Below, one piece after another: positions 1 to 8,731 of a stretch of DNA of 64,000 nt; position 1 is the first letter of the stretch, and the number at the start of each line of letters is the position of its first letter. Position numbers and translations under genes: made by a program. The notes under the pieces were generated by a model. That model worked only from the letters and a program-made list of their open reading frames with translations, was not told the DNA's origin and ran no database searches. The DNA comes from Alphaproteobacteria bacterium. GTDB taxonomy: Bacteria > Myxococcota_A > UBA796 > GCA-2862545. The stretch lies in NCBI GenBank assembly GCA_020632915.1, contig JACKEP010000009.1, positions 62,001 to 126,000 on the forward strand, in the 5' to 3' direction.

Positions 1-976
1 CCGGCCGCGGCGGGATGGCAGCGTCGGGATCGGGCAGGCCGTAGGACGCCGGCGGCGGGAACGCCCGGTAGAAGTAGGCCCAGTTGGCGTCGGTGTCGGG
101 GCGCTGGTCGTCGACGGTGGGGTCGGGGGGCACGGCCGCCGGGAAGTGGTTGACGCCGAACGTGAAGTGGAAGTCGCACCGGGCGGCGATCTCGGCCGTG
201 CGCTCGACGGCGTCGAGGTCGTCGGGGAACAGCGCGCGGATCTCCTCCTCGGTCTTGAGCCACGCCTGATCGGTGGGGGCGATCAGGCGGTGGGCGTCGC
301 CGAGCGACGTGCCCATCGCGATCGCGTTGAGGACCTCGTGGACCGGGGCCTCGTGGGGCGTGCCGTAGTGCACCGCGTTGGTGACCACGGTCTCGAGCCC
401 CAGCTCCGCGGCGAGGGAACGGCCGGCGTCGTTGACGGCGTCTTCGCCGTCGAGGCCGAGCTGGATGAGCTCGACGAACAGCCGATCGGGGCCGAGCAGC
501 GCCGCGAGCGCCTCCATGCGGCCGCGACGTGCCTCGGGCGCTCCGCGCCCGAACGCGCCCTTCAGCCCGCCCGTGAGCACGATCAGGCCCTCGTGGCGCG
601 CCGCGAGCATCGCGAGATCGATCCGCGGCTTGTAGGACGTGCCCTCGAAGATCGCCTGGGTGATCAGCCAGCACAGCGCCTGGTAGCCGGCCTCGTCCTC
701 GACGAGCACCCGCACCTGGTAGCCGCCCTCCTCGTGCCGAGGATCGTCATGGGCGATCCCCTCGGGCTGAACATGAAGCTCAGCCCCGATGATCGGCTTG
801 AGACCTTTGTCCTTCGCGGCCTTGTAGAACGGGACCGCGCCGTACAGGTTGCACGTGTCGGTGAGCGCGATGGCCGACATGCCCTGCGCCGCGGCCTGGG
901 CGACGAGGGCCTTGGGGTCCATCGTGCCGTCGAGCAGCGAGTACTGGGAGTGCACGTGCAGGTGGACGAAGGCCAT
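1..976 (-). CDS. dnaE: DNA polymerase III subunit alpha, N-terminal part
   Basis: This is the replicative DNA polymerase catalytic subunit, cut by the window edge so that only about 325 N-terminal residues are present. The protein begins MAFVHLHVHSQYSLLDGT, the classic start of bacterial DnaE, with the HxH motif of the PHP domain at residues 5-9. It continues with the conserved ALTDTCNLYGAV and KPIIGAE segments. About 250 further residues cover the rest of the PHP domain and run towards the polymerase core. The start is the ATG ending at 976, which matches the family start exactly. The reading frame is open to position 1 with no stop, so the gene is partial and not broken. It is the last gene of a minus-strand set that includes the globin gene just upstream. 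The identification is firm. Confidence 0.96.
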   Translation of the reverse strand, partial: MAFVHLHVHSQYSLLDGTMDPKALVAQAAAQGMSAIALTDTCNLYGAVPFYKAAKDKGLKPIIGAELHVQPEGIAHDDPRHEEGGYQVRVLVEDEAGYQALCWLITQAIFEGTSYKPRIDLAMLAARHEGLIVLTGGLKGAFGRGAPEARRGRMEALAALLGPDRLFVELIQLGLDGEDAVNDAGRSLAAELGLETVVTNAVHYGTPHEAPVHEVLNAIAMGTSLGDAHRLIAPTDQAWLKTEEEIRALFPDDLDAVERTAEIAARCDFHFTFGVNHFPAAVPPDPTVDDQRPDTDANWAYFYRAFPPPASYGLPDPDAAIPPRP

Positions 977-1060
977 CTGCCGCCCGTCGGGTGGAGGGAG
1001 AGGATCAGCGGACCATGGAGGTACCGCCTGGCGCGGTCAGGAATCGTCCGGCGACGCCGG

Positions 1061-1432
1061 TCACGGGCCCGCGCAGTCCGTGCCGTCGGTCACGACGGGC
1101 TGGAGACGCTGATCGTGCGCGACCCACCGCGACACGACCTCCTCAGCCACGCCCCGCTCGCGGAGCACGGTGCGAAGCACCGCCAGCCGCCGACGGAACT
1201 GCCCGGCGTTGATGCGCAGCGCCCGGTGGAGCGGGCCGATGGGGCGGCCGCGGTAGCCCAGCGGACCGCCGAGGTGGACCGAGGCGAGCTCCAGCTCGTG
1301 CTGCACGATCCGGTCGCGGTCCTTGCCGACGAACAGGAACCCGATGATCATGTCGTCGAACACGCGATCGACGAAGGCCTGCACCAGGGCCCGTACCCCG
1401 GTCTCCCCGCCGAGCTCGTCCCAGTCGCTCAT
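1061..1432 (-). CDS. truncated hemoglobin
   Basis: This is a predicted 123-residue heme protein of the truncated (2-on-2) globin family, likely binding O2 or NO in the cytoplasm. It begins MSDWDELGGETGVRALVQ, the usual pre-helix and helix-B start of this family. The segment GRPIGPLHRALRI followed by FRRRLAVL matches the F-helix region, and the His in PLHRAL is the expected proximal heme ligand. Length fits the family. A longer open frame extends upstream, but its first 55 codons encode low-complexity sequence that overlaps the divergent esterase gene, so the ATG ending at 1432 is preferred. The subgroup (N, O or P) cannot be decided from inspection. It lies 84 bases upstream of dnaE on the same strand. 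Confidence 0.8.
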   Translation of the reverse strand: MSDWDELGGETGVRALVQAFVDRVFDDMIIGFLFVGKDRDRIVQHELELASVHLGGPLGYRGRPIGPLHRALRINAGQFRRRLAVLRTVLRERGVAEEVVSRWVAHDQRLQPVVTDGTDCAGP

Positions 1433-1490
1433 CGTCGCCTCGCCTCCGTCCTGCCATAGCGTCCCCACCGCGCCCGCCCCAGGAGTGCCC

Positions 1491-2522
1491 GTGCCGCAGC
1501 CGTTCCCTGCCCTGCCCCCCGACCGCCGCGGCACCCTGCACCACCACCAGGTCCCCGGGCCCCACCTCGCCGGCAACCCCTGGGGCGACCCGAGCACGCG
1601 CGAGGTGATCGTCTACACACCCGTCGGCCACGCAGCCGACGACACCCTGCCCACGGTGCTGCTGCTGGCGGGCTTCGCCGGCACCGGCGAGGGCATGCTC
1701 GCGCGCGGCCTGGGCGACGTGCCGATCCAGACGCGGATCGACCGCCTCGTCGACGGCGGCTGCCCCCCGTTCCGCGTCGTCCTCCCCGACGTGATGACCT
1801 CGCTCGGAGGCAGCCAGTTCGTCGACTCCCCCGGCATCGGTGCCTACCGCTCCTGGCTGCTGCACGACGTGATGCCGTGGATTGCCGAGCGCCACCCGGT
1901 CGCCGGTCGCTGGGGCGTGGCCGGCCGATCCTCCGGCGGCTTCGGCGCGTTCGGGCTCGCGGCGGCTGCCCCCGATCGCATCGGCGCCGTCGGCATCCAC
2001 GCCGGCGACGCGGGCTTCGACCTCTGCTACCTGGGCGACCTGCCGGCCGCGATCCGCGGCGTCCGCAAGGCCGGCGGGCTCGACGGCTTCCTGGACCACT
2101 TCTGGGCGCAGGAGCGGCCGTCGGGCGACCTGTTCGCCGCCCTGAACGTGATCGCGATGAGCTGCGCCTACGCCCCCGACCCGAAGCGCAGCCCGTTCCC
2201 GGCACGCCTGCCGTTCGACCCCGAGACGGGCGCCATCGACTTCGAGGTCTACCAGTCCTGGCGGGTCCACGACCCGGTGGTCCGCGCCGCGGATCCCGAG
2301 GTCCAGGCCGCCCTGCGCGCGATGGCGCTGGTGTTCGTCGACGCCGGTGCCCAGGACGAGTACGGGCTGCAGCTCGGAGCACGCCGACTGGTCGACGCCC
2401 TGCGCGCGGGCGGCGTCGACGTCGAGCACCAGGAGTTCACCGGGGGCCACCGCGGCACCGCCTGGCGCTACGACGTGAGCCTGCCGGCGATCGTCCGCGC
2501 GCTGGTCGCCGACGCTACCTGA
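1491..2522 (+). CDS. alpha/beta-hydrolase esterase (enterochelin-esterase-like)
   Basis: This is a predicted serine esterase of the 'putative esterase' (PF00756) type, 343 residues. The nucleophile elbow GRSSGG lies near residue 147. It follows a typical D-x-M/PWI...HP region (HDVMPWIAERHP) that precedes the nucleophile in this family. A likely acid is in VDAGAQDEYG and a likely catalytic His in GGHRG near the C-terminus, as the family requires. I see no clear signal peptide, so a cytoplasmic location is likely. The start is the GTG at 1491, which has AGGAG five bases upstream; GTG 1485 is an alternative. It is divergent from the globin gene and ends 9 bases from the convergent transglycosylase gene. 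The substrate is unknown. Confidence 0.75.
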   Translation: MPQPFPALPPDRRGTLHHHQVPGPHLAGNPWGDPSTREVIVYTPVGHAADDTLPTVLLLAGFAGTGEGMLARGLGDVPIQTRIDRLVDGGCPPFRVVLPDVMTSLGGSQFVDSPGIGAYRSWLLHDVMPWIAERHPVAGRWGVAGRSSGGFGAFGLAAAAPDRIGAVGIHAGDAGFDLCYLGDLPAAIRGVRKAGGLDGFLDHFWAQERPSGDLFAALNVIAMSCAYAPDPKRSPFPARLPFDPETGAIDFEVYQSWRVHDPVVRAADPEVQAALRAMALVFVDAGAQDEYGLQLGARRLVDALRAGGVDVEHQEFTGGHRGTAWRYDVSLPAIVRALVADAT

Positions 2523-2531
2523 CCGGGCGCG

Positions 2532-4850
2532 TCAGTCCCGATCTGGCAGCACCTTGTCGAGGAAGGGCCTGACGTCGACGAACGCGGGCAGCTCCGGGTG
2601 GAACGCGTACCGCATCGTCTGCCACGTGCTCGTGACGCGCTTGACGTAGCCCCGGGTGTCGCGGAACGGGATGCGCTCGACGAACTCGTCCAGCGGCAGG
2701 TTGCCGCGCTCGCGCACCCACTTGTCCACGTTGCCCGGCCCCGCGTTGTAGCAGGCCAGGGCCAGGCTGGTGTCGCCCTGCTCCCGGGTCACCATGTCGG
2801 ACAGGTAGCGCGCGCCGACACGCAGGTTCGTGTCGGGGTCGAACAGGGCGTCCCCCGCCACGCTCACCCCCACCTTGCGCGCCACCTCCTTGGCGGTGGC
2901 CGGCATCAGCTGCGACAGGCCACGCGCGCCGGCGTACGACACGATCTTCCGGTCGAAGCTGGACTCCTCCCGCACCAACGCGTGCAGGAACCGCGGCTGC
3001 AGCCCGACCTCGGCCTCGCGGACGCGGGTGAGGTCCCAGTAGCGATCCGGGAACGCGAGCCGGACGACCAGCGGCTCGGCGTCGCCGAGCGTGCCGAGGG
3101 GATGGACCCGCAGCCACCTGTGCAGCGCGTCGTGGGTGGCCACCCAGTCCCCGGCGTCGATGCGCAGCTCCATCCACCAGCCCACCTCACCCGGCAGCAG
3201 CGCGTCGGGGTCGACGTCGGCCAGGGCGACGGCCGCCGCGTCCACCAGCCCCAGGCGCAGCAGGGCGACGCCGTCGGCCACGTCGGGATCGGCGAGGAAC
3301 GCAGCCCGCACCGACCACGTGGCGTCGGGCGCGAGCGGCGGCGGGTGGGTGGCGACGCGCGCCGCGACGGCGGGGTCGAGGCGGTCGAGCTGGGCCCACG
3401 CGAGCGCGCCGTACCAGTGGGTCGGTGCGGACCGGGCGACCTCGGCCCACAGGCGGACGGCCTCGGCGCGGGCAGCTGCGTCCTTGGTGAGCGCGTGCGG
3501 GGCGTGGACCGACGGGTAGGCCCGCCATCGCGCCGCCCAGTACTGTCCGGCGTGCACGTGCACCTCGTCGGCAGACAGCGGCAGCTGCGCGAGGCGGTCG
3601 GCCACGGCGACGGCCTCGTCGGTGCGCCCCTCGTCGTAGAGCGTGAACGCGAGCCGGAAGGTGGCCTCGGGGACGGTGTCGCCCGTGGGGAAGCGGTCGA
3701 GCGCCGCGCGCCACAGGGTCAATGCGCGCTCCGTGTCGCCGCCTTCCAGCGCGCTGATGCCGGCCCGGGTCAGGCCGTCGTCGGCGAACGTCGTGTCGGC
3801 GTAGAGGTCCGCGATCGCCGCGAACGCCGCGACGGACGCGTCCATGCGGCTGCGGCGGAACTCCGCCGTGCCCTGGAGGTAGAGGATCTTCTCACCGTCG
3901 GCGCCGTCCACCCCCGCGCACCGGGTGCCGGCGTCCCCGAACGCGGCCACCGCGTCGGTGAGGCGGTTGCGCTTGTAGAGGCTGCGACCGAGCGTGTAGG
4001 CGAGCTGGCACCCGCGCACCGAGGTGTCGCCCAGGTGATCCGACAGCGTCTGGGCCAGCGCGATGGCGCCGTCCAGGTCGCCCCGATCCATCAGCCGCTC
4101 GGCGCGGATCGACGCCGCCTCCCATCCAGGCGACGGCGGGCCGTTCGCGGCCGTCCACAGCGCCGTCCCCTCCCGCTCCTCGGCCGTGCCCGGGTACCAC
4201 GTCCACAACCGCGCCAGGAGCACGTCCGCCGCGGGGGAGCCGGGTCCGCGGCGCCTGGCCAGCGCCAGCAACGCGAACGCGCTGCCATCGGCGGGGTCGG
4301 GGCGGGCGACGAGCGTCTCGTACAGCGCCGAGGCCTCGGCCGTCCGGCCCAGATCGTGCAGGATCTCCGCGCGCTGGGCGAGCGCGCGCGGCGCGAGCGG
4401 GCTGGCCTCCGCCACCGCCTCCAACGCGGACAGCGCGTCCAGCGGGCGGCCCGCAGCGCGCAGCAGCTCGCCCCGGACGAGCGCCAGGTGGTTCGGCGGG
4501 GCGCTGCCCCCGTCGCCCCCCAGCAGCCCCAGCAGCGGCACGGCGCTCGCCGCGGCGTCGGCGCGGATCGCCGTCCACGCGAGCACGAACGCGTGGTCGG
4601 CGCGCAGGGGTCCCGGGAGCGCCCGCGCGTCCATCGCGCGGAGCCCGGCCAGCGCCCGCCCCCAGTCGCGGGTGCGCAGCGCGTCGAGGACGTCGTCGGA
4701 CAGGTCGAGCCGCAAGCCGCGCAGGGTCTCGGGCACGTCCACCATCAGGTCGTCCGCGCCCGGGGGCGGTGGGGCGGACGATGCGGTGTGGGGTGCGGCG
4801 AGGAGCAGGCACGTCGACAGCAGGGAGGGAAGGACCAGGCGAGGCAGCAT
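2532..4850 (-). CDS. soluble lytic murein transglycosylase-like protein (Slt family)
   Basis: This is a 772-residue periplasmic enzyme predicted to cleave peptidoglycan glycan strands non-hydrolytically. It begins with a signal peptide (MLPRLVLPSLLSTCLLLAAP). About 550 residues of alpha-helical TPR-like superhelix follow, as in the doughnut domain of Slt70. The last ~160 residues form the SLT catalytic domain: VREESSF with the catalytic Glu near residue 628, GLSQLMPATA, YNAGPGNVDKW and IPFRDTRGYVKRV. The length is larger than E. coli Slt70 (about 645 residues) because of extra helical repeats. The open frame extends upstream, but signal peptide placement fixes the ATG ending at 4850. It sits downstream of the DUF4340-like gene and grpE on the same strand. 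Confidence 0.88.
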   Translation of the reverse strand: MLPRLVLPSLLSTCLLLAAPHTASSAPPPPGADDLMVDVPETLRGLRLDLSDDVLDALRTRDWGRALAGLRAMDARALPGPLRADHAFVLAWTAIRADAAASAVPLLGLLGGDGGSAPPNHLALVRGELLRAAGRPLDALSALEAVAEASPLAPRALAQRAEILHDLGRTAEASALYETLVARPDPADGSAFALLALARRRGPGSPAADVLLARLWTWYPGTAEEREGTALWTAANGPPSPGWEAASIRAERLMDRGDLDGAIALAQTLSDHLGDTSVRGCQLAYTLGRSLYKRNRLTDAVAAFGDAGTRCAGVDGADGEKILYLQGTAEFRRSRMDASVAAFAAIADLYADTTFADDGLTRAGISALEGGDTERALTLWRAALDRFPTGDTVPEATFRLAFTLYDEGRTDEAVAVADRLAQLPLSADEVHVHAGQYWAARWRAYPSVHAPHALTKDAAARAEAVRLWAEVARSAPTHWYGALAWAQLDRLDPAVAARVATHPPPLAPDATWSVRAAFLADPDVADGVALLRLGLVDAAAVALADVDPDALLPGEVGWWMELRIDAGDWVATHDALHRWLRVHPLGTLGDAEPLVVRLAFPDRYWDLTRVREAEVGLQPRFLHALVREESSFDRKIVSYAGARGLSQLMPATAKEVARKVGVSVAGDALFDPDTNLRVGARYLSDMVTREQGDTSLALACYNAGPGNVDKWVRERGNLPLDEFVERIPFRDTRGYVKRVTSTWQTMRYAFHPELPAFVDVRPFLDKVLPDRD

Positions 4851-4914
4851 GGGGCGGGACTCCAGCACGCACCCAACCCCTAATGCCGCCCGATTGTTCG
4901 CGCTGGATCGTCCG

Positions 4915-5454
4915 CTACGGCGGGCTGTCGGCGAGGAGCGTGGTGCAGGGCTGCCGCACGGACGCGCCGAGGCCACCGCGCACGGCGACGACCCGGTCGT
5001 CCACCTGCACGTACGTGCGGGCACCGACCGGCGCATCGCCGCCCACCCGCACCGACACGCGACCGCGCGCCGTGCTGATCTCGAGCACGACCACGTCGCC
5101 GACCAGCCCGGCGTCGTCGGGGTCGATCCCCGAGACGTCCTCGCCGCGCCGCGCCTCCTCGATCGCGTCGAGCAGGTCGTTGACGGCCTCGGCGTCTCCC
5201 GTGCCCGCGGCGCTTCCGCATCGGACCTGCGCCGCGCCACCGGCGTCGACCGCGACCTCCCACGCGCCCGCCGGCGAGGCGACGTCGATCAGCCGCACGT
5301 CGCGGCGGTGCAGGTCCCACACCACCGTGGGACCGTCGCGCGTCGGTCGTTCGTCACCGCTGCGCTGCCACCACAACAGGCCGGCGATGACGGCCACGGC
5401 GCCGAACCCGACCACCGCCACCCGTCGCTGCTGGCCCGACACGGTCTCAGGCAC
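4915..5454 (-). CDS. single-pass membrane protein, DUF4340-like
   Basis: A 179-residue protein with one N-terminal transmembrane segment (roughly residues 11-29, VAVVGFGAVAVIAGLLWW). The rest is beta-rich and probably extracytoplasmic. The segment GARTYVQVDDRVVAVRGG resembles the repeating 'xxYvr..g...vylv' strand pairs of the DUF4340 family, where a full-length protein is longer; this one is about half the usual size. Function is unknown for the family. The gene overlaps grpE by 8 bases, which implies co-transcription and perhaps translational coupling, and it precedes the lytic transglycosylase gene. The family assignment is tentative. Confidence 0.5.
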   Translation of the reverse strand: MPETVSGQQRRVAVVGFGAVAVIAGLLWWQRSGDERPTRDGPTVVWDLHRRDVRLIDVASPAGAWEVAVDAGGAAQVRCGSAAGTGDAEAVNDLLDAIEEARRGEDVSGIDPDDAGLVGDVVVLEISTARGRVSVRVGGDAPVGARTYVQVDDRVVAVRGGLGASVRQPCTTLLADSPP

Positions 5455-6055
5455 TGGGCTCCTCGGCCCCCGGCGTGTAGCGCCCGACCACCACCTTGGC
5501 GGGCTGCACCGCGCGACCGTTGACCATGAAGCCGTCCTCGTGCACCACCAGGACCTTGCCGTCGGACGCGGCGTCCCCGACCGGCGCGACGGCGAGGGCC
5601 TCGTGCAGGTTCGGGTCGAACGTGGCGCCGACGCCGGGCACGGCGTCGAGACCGAGCTTGCGCAGGCCCTCGGCGAACTGCTGGTGGATCATCGAGATGC
5701 CTGCGAGGAACGCGTCGGGATCGGTCAGGCCGGTCTCGATGCTGCGCTGGAGGTTCTGGACCGGGTCGAAGAAGACCTGCACGACCTCGAACTCGCGGCG
5801 CGCGAGCTTGCTCGACTCGAGCGACGCGGTGCGCTCGCGGAAGGCGGACATCTCGGCCTTCTGGTCCATGAACGCCTTGCTCACCTTGCGCAGCCGGCCC
5901 TCGGTGTCGGCCAGCTTCTCCTGGGCCTGGGCCAGCCGCTGCTCGAGATCGGCGACCACCTCGGCGAGCGGGTCGGCCGGCGGCGCAGCGGCTGCACCGT
6001 CGTCCTCGACGATGACGTCGTCGAGGTCGGTGTCGTCGGTTCCGTTCGGGGTCAT
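5447..6055 (-). CDS. grpE: nucleotide exchange factor GrpE
   Basis: This is the DnaK co-chaperone that releases ADP, 202 residues, cytoplasmic. Residues about 30-95 form the long coiled coil (LEQRLAQAQEKLADTEGRL). The C-terminal beta domain carries the family pattern FDPNLHEAL, VVHEDGFMVNGRAVQPAKVVVG, close to the canonical 'GY...R.LRPA.V.V' signature. The N-terminus is acidic and low complexity, as is normal. No dnaK or dnaJ is adjacent, so the gene is separated from its usual heat-shock partners. I see no CIRCE element upstream. Its stop overlaps the start of the DUF4340-like gene. Confidence 0.9.
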   Translation of the reverse strand: MTPNGTDDTDLDDVIVEDDGAAAAPPADPLAEVVADLEQRLAQAQEKLADTEGRLRKVSKAFMDQKAEMSAFRERTASLESSKLARREFEVVQVFFDPVQNLQRSIETGLTDPDAFLAGISMIHQQFAEGLRKLGLDAVPGVGATFDPNLHEALAVAPVGDAASDGKVLVVHEDGFMVNGRAVQPAKVVVGRYTPGAEEPSA

Positions 6056-6209
6056 CGGTGCTCCGAGGGTAGCGGGGGCGGCGCGCGTCGCGGGCGCGCC
6101 TCGACGGCGCCGGACCTAATCGCGACGGCGGAGGAGGCAAGCCCCCACCGACCGATCCCGACGGCGTCGACACCGCGACGTCGCACGCAGGACACCGCGG
6201 CGGCCGGCC

Positions 6210-7553
6210 TCAGCGACCGCGCTGGGCGGACCGCGTGCGGCGCACGCGCTGCAAGGCGACCTGGACGTCCTCGTGCAGGTGACGCGCCCGGTTGTCGCGG
6301 TAGCGCCGGGCGAGCGCGGTGATGCCGACACCCCCCACCATCAGCACAGCACCGAGCGGCACCAGCACCTTCCAGCCCAGCACCACGGCCGCGCCGGAGC
6401 ACACGAGCGCGCACGCGGCGATGACCGCGAAGAACCGCACGGCCCGGCCCAGCGACCCCAGCAGCGCCTGGTGCGCCACCTCGTCGAGTCCGTCGGGACC
6501 CACACCCTCGGGAAGCCTGCCGGTGCGCAGGGCCCGCAGCAGGCGCCCGCGGTCGGTGGCGAGGATGACGGCCAGTGAGCGCGCGACGGTGAGCTCGGGC
6601 GCCAAGGTGAGCGCGCGCGACAGGGCGGCGTCGGCTTCGACGAGGCGCCCCTGACCGTAGCGGGACAGGCCCAGGTAGTGGTGCAGGAGCGCGTCGTCGG
6701 GCAGGTAGCGCGTGCCGACGAACGCGAGGTCCTCGGCGTCGCTGGGCCGCTGCAGTCCCATCGCCAGGGCTGCGCCCAGGGCGTAGGCGTCGCGGTGCCA
6801 CGGCTGGAGCTCGAGCAGCGAGCGGCACCGCAGCAGCGCCGCCATCGCGTCGCCGCGACGCACGAACTCCACCACCTCGTCCCACGGCGACGGCTCGTCG
6901 GCGCCTTCGGGCGCCCCGTGGACCGCACTCGCCAGGGCGGCGACGTCCTCGCCGCGGCCCGTGAGCACGAACGCGCAGTCACCGCTCTGGTGGAAGCCGA
7001 TCAGGCGCTCGGCGTCCCCCTGCGTGCCCTCGGACGTGCGCAGGTCGCGCAGCAGGGCGTGGTAGGCCACCGTGGTGCCATCGTCGTGCGCCTCGAAGGC
7101 GAACGCGTACAGGAGCAGGCCGCCCGCGACGCCGTCGCGCTGCAGGTACCAGAGGTCGCCCGGTGCCACACGGTCGAGCGGCGAGAACCGGACGTCGACG
7201 CGTCCGGGGTCGCGGAAGATGCGGAGCAGGAACGCGGTGAGCTCACCGGCATGATCGGGGCGCGCCGCCTCCGGCCCCCGCCCGCCGTCGTCGGTGGACC
7301 AGCCGTGCAGGTGGAAGAACGAGCGCCGGAGCTGCTCGATGCGCGCCTTGCAGTGCCCTTGCTCGGCGGCGACCAGGTCGTCGTCGGTGAAGCGCATCGG
7401 CGCGAACGACAGGCGGCGCAGGTACAGCCGCACCGACTCCTCGAAGTCGTAGTGCCGCACCACGCCGTCACGGCCGACGATCTCCACGGGGAACTCGACG
7501 ACCTCGGAGTAGTCCTTCCGGCGGTAGCGCTTGAGCTTGCGGTCCTTGTCCAT
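6210..7553 (-). CDS. TPR-containing membrane protein of unknown function
   Basis: A 447-residue protein that I do not recognise. It starts with a basic stretch (MDKDRKLKRYRRKDYSEVVEFPVEIVGRDG) using the ATG ending at 7553. The first ~210 residues look like a mixed alpha/beta domain. Residues about 220-330 resemble two or three TPR hairpins (ALLRCRSLLELQPWHRDAYALG; LGLSRYGQGRLVEADAALSRAL). Two hydrophobic segments follow near residues 375-415 (FFAVIAACALVCSGAAVVL and a second one), and the C-terminus is basic. A cytoplasmic domain anchored in the inner membrane is the simplest topology. It is divergent from the ECF sigma gene across 124 bases. A TAGGAT hexamer at about 7585-7590 on the minus strand could be a -10 box, but I find no good -35. 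Confidence 0.7.
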   Translation of the reverse strand: MDKDRKLKRYRRKDYSEVVEFPVEIVGRDGVVRHYDFEESVRLYLRRLSFAPMRFTDDDLVAAEQGHCKARIEQLRRSFFHLHGWSTDDGGRGPEAARPDHAGELTAFLLRIFRDPGRVDVRFSPLDRVAPGDLWYLQRDGVAGGLLLYAFAFEAHDDGTTVAYHALLRDLRTSEGTQGDAERLIGFHQSGDCAFVLTGRGEDVAALASAVHGAPEGADEPSPWDEVVEFVRRGDAMAALLRCRSLLELQPWHRDAYALGAALAMGLQRPSDAEDLAFVGTRYLPDDALLHHYLGLSRYGQGRLVEADAALSRALTLAPELTVARSLAVILATDRGRLLRALRTGRLPEGVGPDGLDEVAHQALLGSLGRAVRFFAVIAACALVCSGAAVVLGWKVLVPLGAVLMVGGVGITALARRYRDNRARHLHEDVQVALQRVRRTRSAQRGR

Positions 7554-7677
7554 GCCGCGGGGGTCTCCGGAGGGGCGCGCCCACGATCCTACGCCAGATC
7601 GTGAGTCGGCGAAATAACGCGTGGTCTTGACCCGTACCCTCGCCGGATACTGACCGCGGGAGGCAGAGCTGCACGCG

Positions 7678-8238
7678 TTGAGGCTACACGAGGCCCAACC
7701 CCAGGACGAGTCGACCCACATCGCCCTGGCGGCCGATGGGGACGGCACCGCACGCGAGTGGCTCGTGCGCCGGTGGACACCACCGGTCTACCGCTTCTCG
7801 TTGCGCATGCTGTCCAACGAACAGGACGCGTACGACGCGGCCCAGGACACGATGGTCAAGGTGCTCAACAACCTGCACCGCTACGATCGGAACCGTGCCT
7901 TCTCCACGTGGGTCTTCGGCATCGCCCGCAACACCTGCATCGACGAGCACCGCAAGCGGCGGCGCCGCGGCGACATGCCGTCCACCGAGGTGGTCGACAC
8001 GGGCCCCACCCCCCTGCAGGAGGTCGCCCGCCACCTGCGCGCCGAGCGGGTGCACGAGGCGCTGGCCGAGCTGCCCCCGATGTACCGGGAAGTCCTGATC
8101 ATGTACCACTTCGAGCACCTCAAGTACGCCGAGATCGCCGAGGCCCTGGAGCTGCCCATGGGCACGGTGATGAACCGCATCTTCCGGGCCCGCCAGAAGC
8201 TGCGCGACCTGTACGGCACCAACGACCTGCCCGCGTGA
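7678..8238 (+). CDS. ECF-type RNA polymerase sigma factor
   Basis: A 186-residue extracytoplasmic-function sigma factor. Region 2 (about residues 20-90) includes the -10 binding segment DAAQDTMVKVLNNL followed by FSTWVFGIARNTCIDEHRKRR. Region 4 (about 125-180) has the helix-turn-helix YAEIAEALELPMGTVMNRIFRARQKL. Regions 1.1 and 3 are absent, as in all ECF factors. The start is uncertain: TTG 7678 is annotated, but GGGAGG at 7658-7663 sits better for a CTG at 7669 in the same frame. The gene is followed 13 bases later by an anti-sigma gene and then a bactofilin-like membrane protein, so this is a sigma/anti-sigma operon controlling an envelope response. It probably autoregulates, but I could not identify its own promoter. 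Confidence 0.9.
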   Translation: MRLHEAQPQDESTHIALAADGDGTAREWLVRRWTPPVYRFSLRMLSNEQDAYDAAQDTMVKVLNNLHRYDRNRAFSTWVFGIARNTCIDEHRKRRRRGDMPSTEVVDTGPTPLQEVARHLRAERVHEALAELPPMYREVLIMYHFEHLKYAEIAEALELPMGTVMNRIFRARQKLRDLYGTNDLPA

Positions 8239-8251
8239 ACGAGGTCCAGCC

Positions 8252-8731
8252 ATGACCCCGCATCCCGACACCGCGCTGCTCCAGGCCTTCGTCGACGGCA
8301 CCCTCGGCGAGCACACCGCCGTGCACGTCGCCCTGCACCTCGACGACTGCCCCCTGTGTGCGAACCAGGTCCTGCAGCTCGATCCGCTGTCGCAGGCCTT
8401 CGCGTCCGTCGACGACCCGGTCGTACCGGCTGCCCTCGTCGGCGACGTCCTCGCCGCAGCGGCGACGCCCCTCGCCCCCGTGCCGTGGATCGAGCTGGTG
8501 GTGGGCACCGTGCTGCTCGCCGCGGCCGCCGCCAGCACGATGGCCGCCGGAGGCCTCGTGGGCTGGTGGTCCCGCGCGCGCACGCTGATCGAGGTGCTGA
8601 CCTCGGTGACGGCCGACGTCCTCGCCCAGCCCTCGGTCAGCGTGTCGCTGGCGACGTCCGCCGTCGTCCTCGGTGCCGCCACGCTGATGCTGGTGCGTGC
8701 CACCGGCACGTCTGCGCAGGAGGCCGTGTGA
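8252..8731 (+). CDS. zinc-binding anti-sigma factor, membrane-anchored
   Basis: A 159-residue protein with the ZAS anti-sigma motif HLDDCPLC (HxxxCxxC) near residues 28-36, which binds zinc and holds an ECF sigma factor inactive. Two hydrophobic segments follow (about residues 78-105 and 130-148), so it is likely anchored in the inner membrane with the sigma-binding domain in the cytoplasm. It lies directly downstream of the ECF sigma gene and overlaps the next gene by 4 bases (GTGA at 8728-8731). Its role is inferred from the motif and this gene order. Confidence 0.85.
   Translation: MTPHPDTALLQAFVDGTLGEHTAVHVALHLDDCPLCANQVLQLDPLSQAFASVDDPVVPAALVGDVLAAAATPLAPVPWIELVVGTVLLAAAAASTMAAGGLVGWWSRARTLIEVLTSVTADVLAQPSVSVSLATSAVVLGAATLMLVRATGTSAQEAV

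Noticed and set aside
6080..6100. GGCGCGC...GCGCGCC hairpin upstream of grpE
   Set aside because: Seven base pairs of pure GC are expected by chance in this composition, and it does not resemble CIRCE.
7627..7651. TTGACC ... GATACT upstream of the ECF sigma gene
   Set aside because: Spacing is only 13 bases, too short for a normal housekeeping promoter.
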